Shown piece by piece: positions 1 through 6,687 of a stretch of 64,000 bases of DNA; the first letter of the stretch is position 1; each line of letters begins with the position of its first letter. Made by a program: the position numbers and the translations under genes. Origin of the DNA: a virus; the IMG/VR virus record IMGVR_UViG_3300022926_001804, positions 1 to 64,000 of that record; one strand, given 5' to 3'. The notes under the pieces are model-generated. The model was not told the DNA's origin and ran no database searches. It saw nothing but the letters and a program-made list of their open reading frames with translations.

Positions 1-486
1 GGCGAAGGATTTGATCAAATACACAATATTATTCGCCAACTTACTACAGAGCCAGACAGTCGTCGTATTATTTTAAGTGCATGGAATCCTAATCAACTAG
101 AAGAAATGGCACTTCCGCCTTGTCATACACTTAGCCAGTTTAAAGTTATTAACGGCAAACTTAGTTGCCAAATGTATCAGCGTAGTGCAGACATGTTCTT
201 AGGCGTTCCTTTTAACATTGCATCGTATAGTTTGCTTACACACATGTTAGCACAGATTTGTAAGTTAGAAGTAGGTGAGTTTATTTGGACAGGCGGTGAT
301 TGCCATATCTATCAAAACCACTTTGAACAAGTTAAACAACAACTTGAGCGTACTCCTATGCAAGGTCCTACACTAGAAATGCCCAAGTTTGAAAATATTG
401 CAGAACTATTAGAAACTGTTCCTAGTGATTATAAACTTGTTAACTATAATCCAATGGATAGTATTAAGGCACCGATGGCAGTATGA
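1..486 (+). CDS. thyA: Thymidylate synthase ThyA, 5'-truncated by the window edge
   Basis: Makes dTMP from dUMP with methylene-tetrahydrofolate. The reading frame is open from base 1, so the N-terminus lies outside the window. Visible are the catalytic Cys in the PPCH motif (bases 118-129), the QMYQRSAD phosphate-binding stretch, [16 protein letters not shown] and the typical C-terminus ending KAPMAV. The Asn in PFNIASY is the residue that selects dUMP over dCMP, so this is a true thymidylate synthase rather than a T4 gp42-type dCMP hydroxymethylase. It overlaps the dCMP deaminase gene by four bases (ATGA), consistent with translational coupling and a joint role in dTTP supply. Confidence 0.95.
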   Translation, partial: GEGFDQIHNIIRQLTTEPDSRRIILSAWNPNQLEEMALPPCHTLSQFKVINGKLSCQMYQRSADMFLGVPFNIASYSLLTHMLAQICKLEVGEFIWTGGDCHIYQNHFEQVKQQLERTPMQGPTLEMPKFENIAELLETVPSDYKLVNYNPMDSIKAPMAV

Positions 487-884
487 AACAAAAATTTATT
501 GAAGCATACATGGACGTTGCAGAACGTTTTGCACAATTAAGTTCAGCAGTGCGTTTAAATGTAGGTGCGATTGTTGTTAAGGATGATAGAATTATTAGTA
601 TTGGTTACAATGGTATGCCCAGTGGTTGGGATAATGTTTGTGAGCATGAAGGCAAAACTAAGGCAGAAGTGTTACACGCCGAGTCTAACGCAATCGCTAA
701 ACTAGCTCGCTCTCCTGAAAGCGGAGAAGGCGCAAGTATTTTTATTACCCACAGCCCTTGCATTGACTGTGCTAAACTAATCTATCAAAGCGGAATAGCC
801 GCTGTGTACTACAAAAATGATTATCGTAGTACACAGGGCATTCAGTTTTTAAATAAATCTAATATTAAAGTAATTAAAGTTTAA
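483..884 (+). CDS. Deoxycytidylate (dCMP) deaminase
   Basis: Converts dCMP to dUMP, the substrate of the ThyA encoded just upstream. The 133-residue protein has the zinc-dependent deaminase signature: HAES (zinc His and catalytic Glu, about residue 62) and PCIDC (two zinc Cys, about residue 97). An N-terminal [18 protein letters not shown] strand pattern is typical of the ComEB/dCMP deaminase family, and the length is close to the usual 140-190. Its stop directly abuts the stop of the reverse phoH gene with no spacer and no obvious terminator between them. Confidence 0.93.
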   Translation: MKQKFIEAYMDVAERFAQLSSAVRLNVGAIVVKDDRIISIGYNGMPSGWDNVCEHEGKTKAEVLHAESNAIAKLARSPESGEGASIFITHSPCIDCAKLIYQSGIAAVYYKNDYRSTQGIQFLNKSNIKVIKV

Positions 885-1607
885 CTACTCATCGCCGTAT
901 ACTTCTAAAATCTCCTTCACTGCATCATGCCTTTCGATATCTTGGTGATCGAACGTAACAGTCGCTAAATGCGAAGCATTACCGTGGCGATTTAATTGAT
1001 TAACAAAGTCAATTAAGCCGTTGTCTTTCATTCTATCTGCCTGGTTAAGGTCTCCTGTTACTGCCATTTTCGAACCTTCGCCGAGACGTGTAAGTAGCAT
1101 TTTCATTTGATTTGCTGTAGAGTTTTGCATCTCATCAGCAATAATATATGAACGCTTAAATGTACGACCTCGCATAAATGCTAATGGAGCAATTTCAATT
1201 ACGCCTTCAGCAATCATACCTTCAATGTCTTTTGCTGTGAAATATTCACGCAATACATCAAATATAGGTCTAGTCCACGGAGCCATTTTTTGTTCTAAAG
1301 TACCCGGTAAAAAACCTAGGTCTTCGTCAACTGAAACAGCTGGTCTTGTAACAACAATCTTGTCAATATTACCTTCTTTGAAAAATTTAATCGCAGTTAG
1401 AACCGCAATAAGAGTTTTGCCCGTGCCTGCAGGTCCGATACCAAAGACAACGTCTTTTCTATCGCTTGCAAGTGTAAGCATATATTCTTCTTGGGATCTA
1501 TTACGAGGAATGATTTTAACATTCTTTTGTTTTTCTGGAAGGTAATTATTAATTTGAACAACATTATTGTGAAAGTTCTTACTCTTGCGAGCTCGCTTTG
1601 CACTCAT
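885..1607 (-). CDS. phoH: PhoH-like P-loop ATPase
   Basis: PhoH-family ATPase, very common in marine T4-like phages; the biochemical role in infection is not settled. Walker A GPAGTGKT lies at residues 58-65 and a Walker B-like IIADE follows at about residue 145. A basic, Lys/Arg-rich N-terminus (KRARKSKNFH) precedes the ATPase core. The frame is open upstream to base 1673, but I start it at the ATG complementary to 1605-1607 because an AAAGGAGG ribosome site sits six to seven bases before it. It is the only reverse gene in the first 45 kb and so must have its own promoter in the 134-base gap upstream. Confidence 0.93.
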   Translation of the reverse strand: MSAKRARKSKNFHNNVVQINNYLPEKQKNVKIIPRNRSQEEYMLTLASDRKDVVFGIGPAGTGKTLIAVLTAIKFFKEGNIDKIVVTRPAVSVDEDLGFLPGTLEQKMAPWTRPIFDVLREYFTAKDIEGMIAEGVIEIAPLAFMRGRTFKRSYIIADEMQNSTANQMKMLLTRLGEGSKMAVTGDLNQADRMKDNGLIDFVNQLNRHGNASHLATVTFDHQDIERHDAVKEILEVYGDE

Positions 1608-1636
1608 GAAGTGTCCTCCTTTATGATATAACTTCA

Positions 1637-1659
1637 TGTAAACATTACTTCTGTTTACA
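1637..1659. repeat. Inverted repeat upstream of phoH
   Basis: TGTAAAC, nine-base spacer, GTTTACA: a perfect 7+7 inverted repeat in the phoH leader, 30 bases before its start codon. It could be an operator or an RNA hairpin in the 5' leader; nothing visible separates the two. Confidence 0.4.
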
Positions 1660-1709
1660 AAAATATTTAGCATCTTAGAGCCAAGTATAATCTACTAACA
1701 CAATATTTT

Positions 1710-1717
1710 GATAAATA
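1710..1717 (+). promoter_or_regulatory. T4-late-type promoter box GATAAATA
   Basis: GATAAATA matches the TATAAATA late promoter box of T4 (NATAAATA in T4-like cyanophages) and lies 24 bases before the next forward gene, inside the short divergent gap with phoH. No -35 element is needed for this class. Confidence 0.5.
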
Positions 1718-1741
1718 ATAATATAGGAAATAGGTGCCATT

Positions 1742-2272
1742 ATGAAAGATGTAATTGATGTAATCAAAAATATTCAAGACATATATGAAAGTGATAAAGC
1801 CTTTCAGATACTAAAAGATTTTGAAAGAGTACTCGATGACCTCGATTTATATGTATATGCAAACTGGGAAGACGGCGAATTAGTTCAAGGTCCTACTATT
1901 TCGCGTCATTGGGTCACTTGTTCTTTTATGTGGGACAAAGATAAAATGCCAGACCCTATGGGCGGCAAGCGTTTACTAGATTATGACTGTAAAGTTACAT
2001 TTAAACGAGACAAAATTATTAAGCCTCGTAAAATTCGTAAACCTGACGATATTCGCCCTATGACAAAAATGGGTAAACTTGATACACATCCAATTTGGGT
2101 TGTTGAAATTATGATGCCTAAGAAACTCATTGCTGATATTTACAGCGGATATAAAGCACTTAATGATTACGAAACTGATGTTGGAACTGCTCCAAGCGTT
2201 CCGGCACCTGCTGAAACTGAAGGCGCCGATTTGGCAGCCGATGCAACTGCTGATGCGATAGAGACTGTATAA
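1742..2272 (+). CDS. Conserved phage protein of unknown function
   Basis: I do not recognise this 176-residue protein. It has a helical start (residues 1-35), then a mixed region with several Trp (YANWEDGELVQGP, TCSFMWDKDKMPDP) and a Lys/Arg-rich stretch around residues 85-110, and ends in an Ala/Thr/Glu-rich low-complexity tail (about residues 150-176). It is preceded by a late-type promoter box and is followed with one base between stop and start by another unknown gene, so the two are probably expressed together late in infection. A virion or virion-assembly role is inference from position. Confidence 0.75.
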   Translation: MKDVIDVIKNIQDIYESDKAFQILKDFERVLDDLDLYVYANWEDGELVQGPTISRHWVTCSFMWDKDKMPDPMGGKRLLDYDCKVTFKRDKIIKPRKIRKPDDIRPMTKMGKLDTHPIWVVEIMMPKKLIADIYSGYKALNDYETDVGTAPSVPAPAETEGADLAADATADAIETV

Positions 2273-2273
2273 C

Positions 2274-2978
2274 ATGGGACTACAAAAACACGATTTAAAA
2301 TTTCTTGTCGATAGTATTATCGAAATTGATTCTTATAAAAGTAAAATGGGCACTGATGAAAATATCATTACGTTAGCATTAAGTGTTAATGGTCACGAGC
2401 CTGCTAAAGATTTAGAAAATTTTGTAGAAAAAGGCTATCCGTTTGTGTTAGATGCTGATGTAAGTTCAGGTGAACAATCTGATGGTACATATAAAGTGTT
2501 TATTGAAATTGAAAGATCTAAAGATGCTACTACACAAATTTTAGAAATTGCTGACGGAGTTAAAAAACTATCTGGGTTAGATGATTTGAGATTTAGATAC
2601 TATAAAAACTTTAAAAGCAAAGAACTATCAGAAGTTAACTTAGAAGCAACTGTTCCTGTTGATAGTGCATCATATGATATTGCAATCAACGAAACCCACA
2701 ACGAAAATTATAAAAACTTTTTTAGTAAAAGTTATGCAGAGTCAGTTGACATGTTAGGTGAAAACACTCTTATTATTAAAAATACGTATGCACAAGCATT
2801 AAGATTTGAAGTAACTGATTTTGGTAAAGATACTGTGCTTAATGAGACAATCAATATGAATGATATGTCTGAAGTCATTTTCCTTACTAAATATCTAGGA
2901 GATTATAACATTACTAAGTATGGTAATACAATCGTACTTACAAATGAAAGTTATAGTTTACATTTAAAAAGGATATAG
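2274..2978 (+). CDS. Conserved phage protein of unknown function
   Basis: Unrecognised 234-residue acidic protein. Alternating hydrophobic/polar strands (FVLDADVSS, YKVFIEIERS, NTLIIKN, TIVLTNESYSLHL) suggest a mostly beta structure with no membrane segment or signal peptide. It lies between another unknown late gene and the endolysin, with three bases to the endolysin start, so it is likely a late gene. Phage-particle location is possible but unsupported by any motif. Confidence 0.75.
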   Translation: MGLQKHDLKFLVDSIIEIDSYKSKMGTDENIITLALSVNGHEPAKDLENFVEKGYPFVLDADVSSGEQSDGTYKVFIEIERSKDATTQILEIADGVKKLSGLDDLRFRYYKNFKSKELSEVNLEATVPVDSASYDIAINETHNENYKNFFSKSYAESVDMLGENTLIIKNTYAQALRFEVTDFGKDTVLNETINMNDMSEVIFLTKYLGDYNITKYGNTIVLTNESYSLHLKRI

Positions 2979-2981
2979 AAT

Positions 2982-3851
2982 ATGAGTTTTGATTTTAACT
3001 TCACAAAAGAGCATCTCGCAGAAATAATTTCAGCAGATGCTAACGATTGGTATGATGCACTATGCAAACTATTACCAAAATATGGAATTACAACAGAACG
3101 TAGAGTAGCACACTTCCTAAGCCAATGTGCTCACGAATCAGGTGGCTTTAAAACACTAGAAGAAAATCTAAACTATAGTGCAAAAGCACTTCGTGCAGTA
3201 TTTGGTCGTTACTTTGGTGATGCTCCAAAAGCAGATGCTGATGAATATGCACGTAACCCAGAGATGATTGCTAACCGTGTTTACAACGATGAGTTCCGTA
3301 AATACAAGATGGGTAACACACAAGAAGGTGATGGTTGGAGATTTCGTGGTCGTGGACTGAAGCAGTTGACAGGCCGTGACAACTACACACGCTTTGGTAA
3401 GAGTGTAGGCATGACAGCAGAAGAAGCCGCAGAATATGTAGCAACTCCTGCAGGTGCTATTGAGTCAGCTTGCTGGTTCTGGGGCGCAAACAATCTAAAC
3501 GACATTGCAGACACAGACGATGTTGTAAAGATGACTAAAAAGATTAACGGTGGTAACATTGGACTAGAAGATCGTCAAAGACGTTACAAACATGCACTAC
3601 AAGTACTAGGTATGGATGCAGAAGATCTAGGTGAAGATGATGGCGCAACTATTGATGTTGATGACATTGGTACACTACGCAAAGGTTGCAAAGGCGAAGG
3701 CGTTAAAATGATGCAAGAAGCATTAGGTGTTGGAGCCGATGGTGACTTTGGTCCAGGTACTGAACGTGCTTTAAAAGCATGGCAAAGTGCAAACGGATTA
3801 GTTGCTGATGGTATTGCGGGTCCAAAAACTTTGGAAAAATTACTAGGATAA
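2982..3851 (+). CDS. Endolysin: GH19 chitinase/lysozyme-like domain plus peptidoglycan-binding domain
   Basis: Degrades peptidoglycan at lysis. Residues 1-205 form a glycoside hydrolase family 19 domain: catalytic Glu in AHESGGF (Glu52), the RGRGLKQLTGRDNY stretch typical of phage GH19 endolysins, and an ESACWFW helix. An acidic linker (residues 207-222) leads to a C-terminal PG_binding_1 domain (about residues 228-289, LRKGCKGEGVKMMQ and DGDFGPGTERALKAWQ). There is no signal peptide, so it needs a holin for release; the spanin genes follow directly. Confidence 0.9.
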   Translation: MSFDFNFTKEHLAEIISADANDWYDALCKLLPKYGITTERRVAHFLSQCAHESGGFKTLEENLNYSAKALRAVFGRYFGDAPKADADEYARNPEMIANRVYNDEFRKYKMGNTQEGDGWRFRGRGLKQLTGRDNYTRFGKSVGMTAEEAAEYVATPAGAIESACWFWGANNLNDIADTDDVVKMTKKINGGNIGLEDRQRRYKHALQVLGMDAEDLGEDDGATIDVDDIGTLRKGCKGEGVKMMQEALGVGADGDFGPGTERALKAWQSANGLVADGIAGPKTLEKLLG

Positions 3852-3854
3852 ACT

Positions 3855-4277
3855 ATGTTTAGTTCTTTAAGAATCGCTATTGTACTGACATTACTTGCTA
3901 CAGCAGGTGTAGGATTCTTATGGATTAAAAACTTACAACGTGATTTAGAAATAGCAAGAGAAAATGTTGCTAAACTAGAAGTTGCTGTCCAAACTAGCGA
4001 AGCAAGTTTAAAACTTGAAAGAGCAGAAACAGTAAGATTAGGTGATTTGAACAATCAACTAAGCACGGATTTACAAAAAGCAGAGCAGTACGGAGATGAA
4101 CTTCGTGCTACTCTACAAAAACACGACCTAACACACTTGGCTAATAAAAGGCCTAGTTTGATTGAAAAGAGGATGCAAAATGCGACCAATAAACTTTGGG
4201 ATGATCTTGAGTCTATCACTGATCCTAATGGGATGCTCGACGTTCAGCCCGGAACCACAAATAGTAACAGTAACTAA
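3855..4277 (+). CDS. Inner-membrane spanin (Rz-like)
   Basis: Spanins fuse inner and outer membranes in the last step of Gram-negative lysis. This 140-residue protein has one N-terminal transmembrane segment (residues 6-24) followed by a long coiled coil (about 27-100), the classic i-spanin plan. The next gene, a lipoprotein, starts inside it in another frame (base 4180), which is the diagnostic Rz/Rz1 arrangement. It follows the endolysin by three bases. Confidence 0.8.
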   Translation: MFSSLRIAIVLTLLATAGVGFLWIKNLQRDLEIARENVAKLEVAVQTSEASLKLERAETVRLGDLNNQLSTDLQKAEQYGDELRATLQKHDLTHLANKRPSLIEKRMQNATNKLWDDLESITDPNGMLDVQPGTTNSNSN

Positions 4278-4563
4278 TACCGTAAAAACTACTGTACCTA
4301 TAGTTGCTCATCCAAAGAAAGTTCAATTGAACGATGTTAAGATCTATGTGGTTTCAAAAGAAAACTATGACGAGTTTGTAAAAGAGTTCGAAGACAAGAA
4401 TGGCGGGGATGCTTACATTGCTATTAGTGTAAAAGACTACGAAAATCTTAGTTTAAACTTTGCAGAACTAAGACGTTATATTGAACAACAGAAACAAATT
4501 ATTGTATACTATGAAGAAGCAGTTAAGCCTGAGCCTGATACTGATACTGCTGAGTCTAAGTAG
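4180..4563 (+). CDS. Outer-membrane spanin lipoprotein (Rz1-like)
   Basis: Lipoprotein partner of the upstream i-spanin. The signal peptide runs MRPINFGMILSLSLILMGC with the lipobox LMGC at residues 16-19. Mature residues are Pro/Val/Thr-rich at first, as in Rz1, then an unusually long domain with a predicted helix near the end. I start at ATG 4180, where AAGAGG sits seven bases upstream, rather than the in-frame ATG at 4162. It overlaps the i-spanin in a different frame by about 100 bases. At 127 residues it is longer than most o-spanins. Confidence 0.78.
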   Translation: MRPINFGMILSLSLILMGCSTFSPEPQIVTVTNTVKTTVPIVAHPKKVQLNDVKIYVVSKENYDEFVKEFEDKNGGDAYIAISVKDYENLSLNFAELRRYIEQQKQIIVYYEEAVKPEPDTDTAESK

Positions 4564-4675
4564 TTGTACTAGCCAATCTACTTGCACCATAAAACCTGGC
4601 ATTGAGGCAAATACTAAAGGTGAAACTATTCAAGAAATGGTGTTACCTAAAGGCGAAGTTAGTTGCTCTTTCTAA
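4511..4675 (+). CDS. Small predicted lipoprotein in the lysis cassette
   Basis: A 54-residue protein with a lipoprotein signal peptide (MKKQLSLSLILILLSLSSC, lipobox LSSC) and a short mature part containing two more Cys (STCTIKPG and the GEVSCSF end). It starts inside the o-spanin gene in another frame. The ATG at 4511 has no good ribosome site, so translation probably depends on the overlapping upstream gene. It may be a second outer-membrane lysis factor; no family is recognised. Confidence 0.6.
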   Translation: MKKQLSLSLILILLSLSSCTSQSTCTIKPGIEANTKGETIQEMVLPKGEVSCSF

Positions 4676-4681
4676 TAAATA
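4674..4681 (+). promoter_or_regulatory. T4-late-type promoter box AATAAATA
   Basis: AATAAATA overlaps the stop of the small lipoprotein gene and lies 35 bases before ATG 4716. If used, transcription would begin near 4690. Confidence 0.4.
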
Positions 4682-4715
4682 AAATATCAAAAGGGCATTA
4701 ATCATATTATCCTTT

Positions 4716-5153
4716 ATGCTTGCTGGGTGTGTTGAACCAATGCAAGATCCTACTGTAACAGCAGTAGAGTTTCTCGGTCTGAATGAATACCAAAATCGTA
4801 ATCAAATAAAAGAACTTACAGGTGTAGATCCTGTTCGTACAGAATGGTGTGCGGCTTTTGTAAATGCTATACTTGAAATGGACGGTATACCTGGTTCAGA
4901 AAGTGTAAGCGAAAATCCACTTATGGCAAGAAGTTTTCTATCTTGGGGGGATCCTATAGATCCAGAAGATATCCAAAAAGGTGATGTTGTTGTTTTTCCA
5001 AGAGGCAATAGCAGTTGGCAAGGACACGTAGGATTCTTCATACAAGAATACAATGGACAATGGATAATCCTCGGTGGCAATCAAGACAATACAGTTAATT
5101 ATAAACTATTCAACCCTAGTAGAGCTATCGGAATTAGGCGTCGGCCGGAATAA
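4716..5153 (+). CDS. Cysteine peptidase/amidase-like protein (CHAP/NlpC-P60-like)
   Basis: Probably cleaves peptidoglycan peptides. The 145-residue protein shows EWCAAFVNA (catalytic Cys, about residue 46), KGDVVVFPRG and GHVGFF (catalytic His, about residue 108), the order expected for small CHAP-like amidases of the family often annotated TIGR02594. The frame stays open upstream to 4683, and those codons read KRALIILSF before MLAGC, a good lipoprotein signal peptide with lipobox LAGC, but contain no ATG, GTG or TTG. The real start is therefore uncertain: ATG 4716 gives too short a signal. Confidence 0.75.
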   Translation: MLAGCVEPMQDPTVTAVEFLGLNEYQNRNQIKELTGVDPVRTEWCAAFVNAILEMDGIPGSESVSENPLMARSFLSWGDPIDPEDIQKGDVVVFPRGNSSWQGHVGFFIQEYNGQWIILGGNQDNTVNYKLFNPSRAIGIRRRPE

Positions 5154-5156
5154 ATA
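5149..5156 (+). promoter_or_regulatory. T4-late-type promoter box AATAAATA
   Basis: AATAAATA overlaps the end of the upstream peptidase gene, 23 bases before the next ATG, which has an AGAGAGGG ribosome site. Confidence 0.5.
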
Positions 5157-5179
5157 CACATAGTAAAGAGAGGGTTATT

Positions 5180-5464
5180 ATGTGGGAAATGATACAACAG
5201 ATGGCGGGCGACCGCTTATGGATTTATACTAGCATTGTAGGGTCATTACTAGGTGCCGCATTTTTATTCTGGTTTAAAGACACAAGAATGGCAACATGGG
5301 GCGTAACTAAATTTGATGCTACTCTAGAATATCTAGCAATACGCTGGGGCTGGACTTGGCTTCAGAATGATCCAAACGCATGGCGTGTTAAGTATCCTAA
5401 AATCACATCAAAAATTGACGAGCTTGAAGCTCGTATTAAAAAATTAGAGGGGAAACGTAAATGA
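5180..5464 (+). CDS. Small membrane protein with C-terminal coiled coil
   Basis: A 94-residue protein with one transmembrane segment (about residues 13-31, IYTSIVGSLLGAAFLFWF) and a charged C-terminal coiled coil (ITSKIDELEARIKKLEG). Function not recognised. It sits in the lysis region, overlaps the next membrane-protein gene by four bases (ATGA), and has a late-type promoter. A holin-partner role is a guess from position. Confidence 0.7.
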   Translation: MWEMIQQMAGDRLWIYTSIVGSLLGAAFLFWFKDTRMATWGVTKFDATLEYLAIRWGWTWLQNDPNAWRVKYPKITSKIDELEARIKKLEGKRK

Positions 5465-5802
5465 GCGAAGAAACTAAAAATGTAACTATGGATGCTGAAA
5501 CTGTAGCACGTATGGATACAAACGGAGACGGGCATATCTCTGCAGAAGAAGCGGCAATGGATCTTGAATTCAAACGTAAGCGTTATGAAGACATGGATGC
5601 TATGCGTGATGCACAGCGTAACATGGCGTGGTTCGCATTGTTTGGTATGCTACTATATCCATTTGCAGTTGTTGCGGCTGGATTCTTAGGCTTAGAAGAA
5701 GCAAGTAAAACATTAGGGTCAATGGCTCCGACATATTTTGTTTCAGTAGCGGCTATTGTCTCTGCATTCTATGCTAAAGAAGCATTTGTAAAGAACAAAT
5801 AA
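5461..5802 (+). CDS. EF-hand-containing two-TM protein, possible holin
   Basis: A 113-residue protein with a canonical EF-hand calcium loop at residues 19-30 (Asp19, Asn21, Asp23, His25, Ser27, Glu30) followed by a charged helix and two transmembrane segments (about 55-76 and 86-105). Small two-TM proteins next to endolysin genes are often holins, and similar genes occur in T4-like marine phages, but the assignment here is by size and position. The EF-hand would sit on one side of the membrane as a possible calcium sensor. Confidence 0.65.
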   Translation: MSEETKNVTMDAETVARMDTNGDGHISAEEAAMDLEFKRKRYEDMDAMRDAQRNMAWFALFGMLLYPFAVVAAGFLGLEEASKTLGSMAPTYFVSVAAIVSAFYAKEAFVKNK

Positions 5803-5820
5803 TCAGTTATTGTAAAATCT

Positions 5821-5855
5821 AATAGTCCATACGATAAGTAGTTGTATGGACTATT
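5821..5855 (+). promoter_or_regulatory. Perfect 12-bp hairpin that buries the dnaJ start codon
   Basis: AATAGTCCATAC (5821-5832) pairs base for base with GTATGGACTATT (5844-5855) around an 11-base loop. The ATG of dnaJ (5846) is inside the 3' arm. No clear ribosome site or U-tract accompanies it, so start-codon sequestration fits better than termination. T4 uses such hairpins to silence early read-through transcripts of late genes such as e and soc. Confidence 0.65.
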
Positions 5856-6634
5856 ATTCTATCTTAGGCGTCCCTAAGAACGCTTCCGAACAAGACATAC
5901 GAAAAGCATACAAAAAACAAAGTATGCAACACCATCCTGACCGCGGAGGCGACGAAGAACAATTTAAAAAAGTCAACGAAGCATACAGTACACTAAAAGA
6001 TCCACAGAAACGTCAGCAGTACGATAATCCGCAACCACAAGGTTTTAGGGGTTTTAACGGCACTGGATTTGAAGACGTTTTTTCTAACTTTGGATTTGGT
6101 CGACAAAGTGTACGAAATCGTGATATTAATATAGGATGTAATTTAGAATTAAAAGATGTTTACACAGGTAAACAAATTGTTGTAGCATACAGACTTAATA
6201 ACGGAAAAGAACAAACAGTTGATCTTAATATTCCTATTGGAGTTCGACAAGGAGACCGTATTCGATTTGCTCAAATGGGACAACACGATATACCACAAGT
6301 TCCTCCAGGAGATTTATTTGTTCAAATTAATATTATGAATACACCTGAATTTGAAGTTCACGGGTTGGATCTATTAATGACAAGAAGAGTAAGTGTATTA
6401 AAATTAATAACAGGAACAACTATTGAAATCAAGACACCAAATGATAGTTTTTTAGAACTAAAGATATCAAAAGGCACACAACCAGGCACAACATTAAGAC
6501 TTACTGGAAGAGGTTTACCTAATAGGGCCGGAGGTCAAGGTAGTATTTTAGTAAAAGTTATAGGACAAACTCCGTCAGGACTTGATCAAGAAGACATCGA
6601 AAAAATTGAACAAATTGAGCAAAAGTACTCTTGA
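5846..6634 (+). CDS. dnaJ: DnaJ-family co-chaperone (class B, no zinc finger)
   Basis: J-domain protein that stimulates the ATPase of host DnaK. The J domain occupies residues 1-62 with HPD at 30-32; a Gly/Phe-rich region (QGFRGFNGTGFEDVF) follows, then two C-terminal beta domains (about 95-255). The Cys-rich zinc-finger region of class A DnaJ is absent, making it CbpA-like. The gene precedes clpA by 53 bases; together they form a phage protein-quality-control pair. Its start codon lies in a perfect hairpin. Confidence 0.9.
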   Translation: MDYYSILGVPKNASEQDIRKAYKKQSMQHHPDRGGDEEQFKKVNEAYSTLKDPQKRQQYDNPQPQGFRGFNGTGFEDVFSNFGFGRQSVRNRDINIGCNLELKDVYTGKQIVVAYRLNNGKEQTVDLNIPIGVRQGDRIRFAQMGQHDIPQVPPGDLFVQINIMNTPEFEVHGLDLLMTRRVSVLKLITGTTIEIKTPNDSFLELKISKGTQPGTTLRLTGRGLPNRAGGQGSILVKVIGQTPSGLDQEDIEKIEQIEQKYS

Positions 6635-6659
6635 CTTTAAAGATATAAAGTTATATAAT
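6631..6659 (+). promoter_or_regulatory. Sigma70-type promoter for clpA
   Basis: TTGACT (6631-6636), 17-base spacer, TATAAT (6654-6659), 28 bases before the clpA start. This is one of eight forward promoters in the window with the same 17-base spacing. Confidence 0.75.
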
Positions 6660-6687
6660 AGTTAAATACAAATATGGAGATTAATTA

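Noticed and set aside
1-486. dCMP hydroxymethylase (T4 gp42-like) instead of thymidylate synthase
   Set aside because: The Asn in PFNIASY and the dUMP-type motifs fit ThyA; dCMP hydroxymethylases carry Asp at this position.
2274-2978. Lysis-related function from neighbouring endolysin
   Set aside because: No signal peptide, membrane segment or peptidoglycan motif; position alone is not enough.
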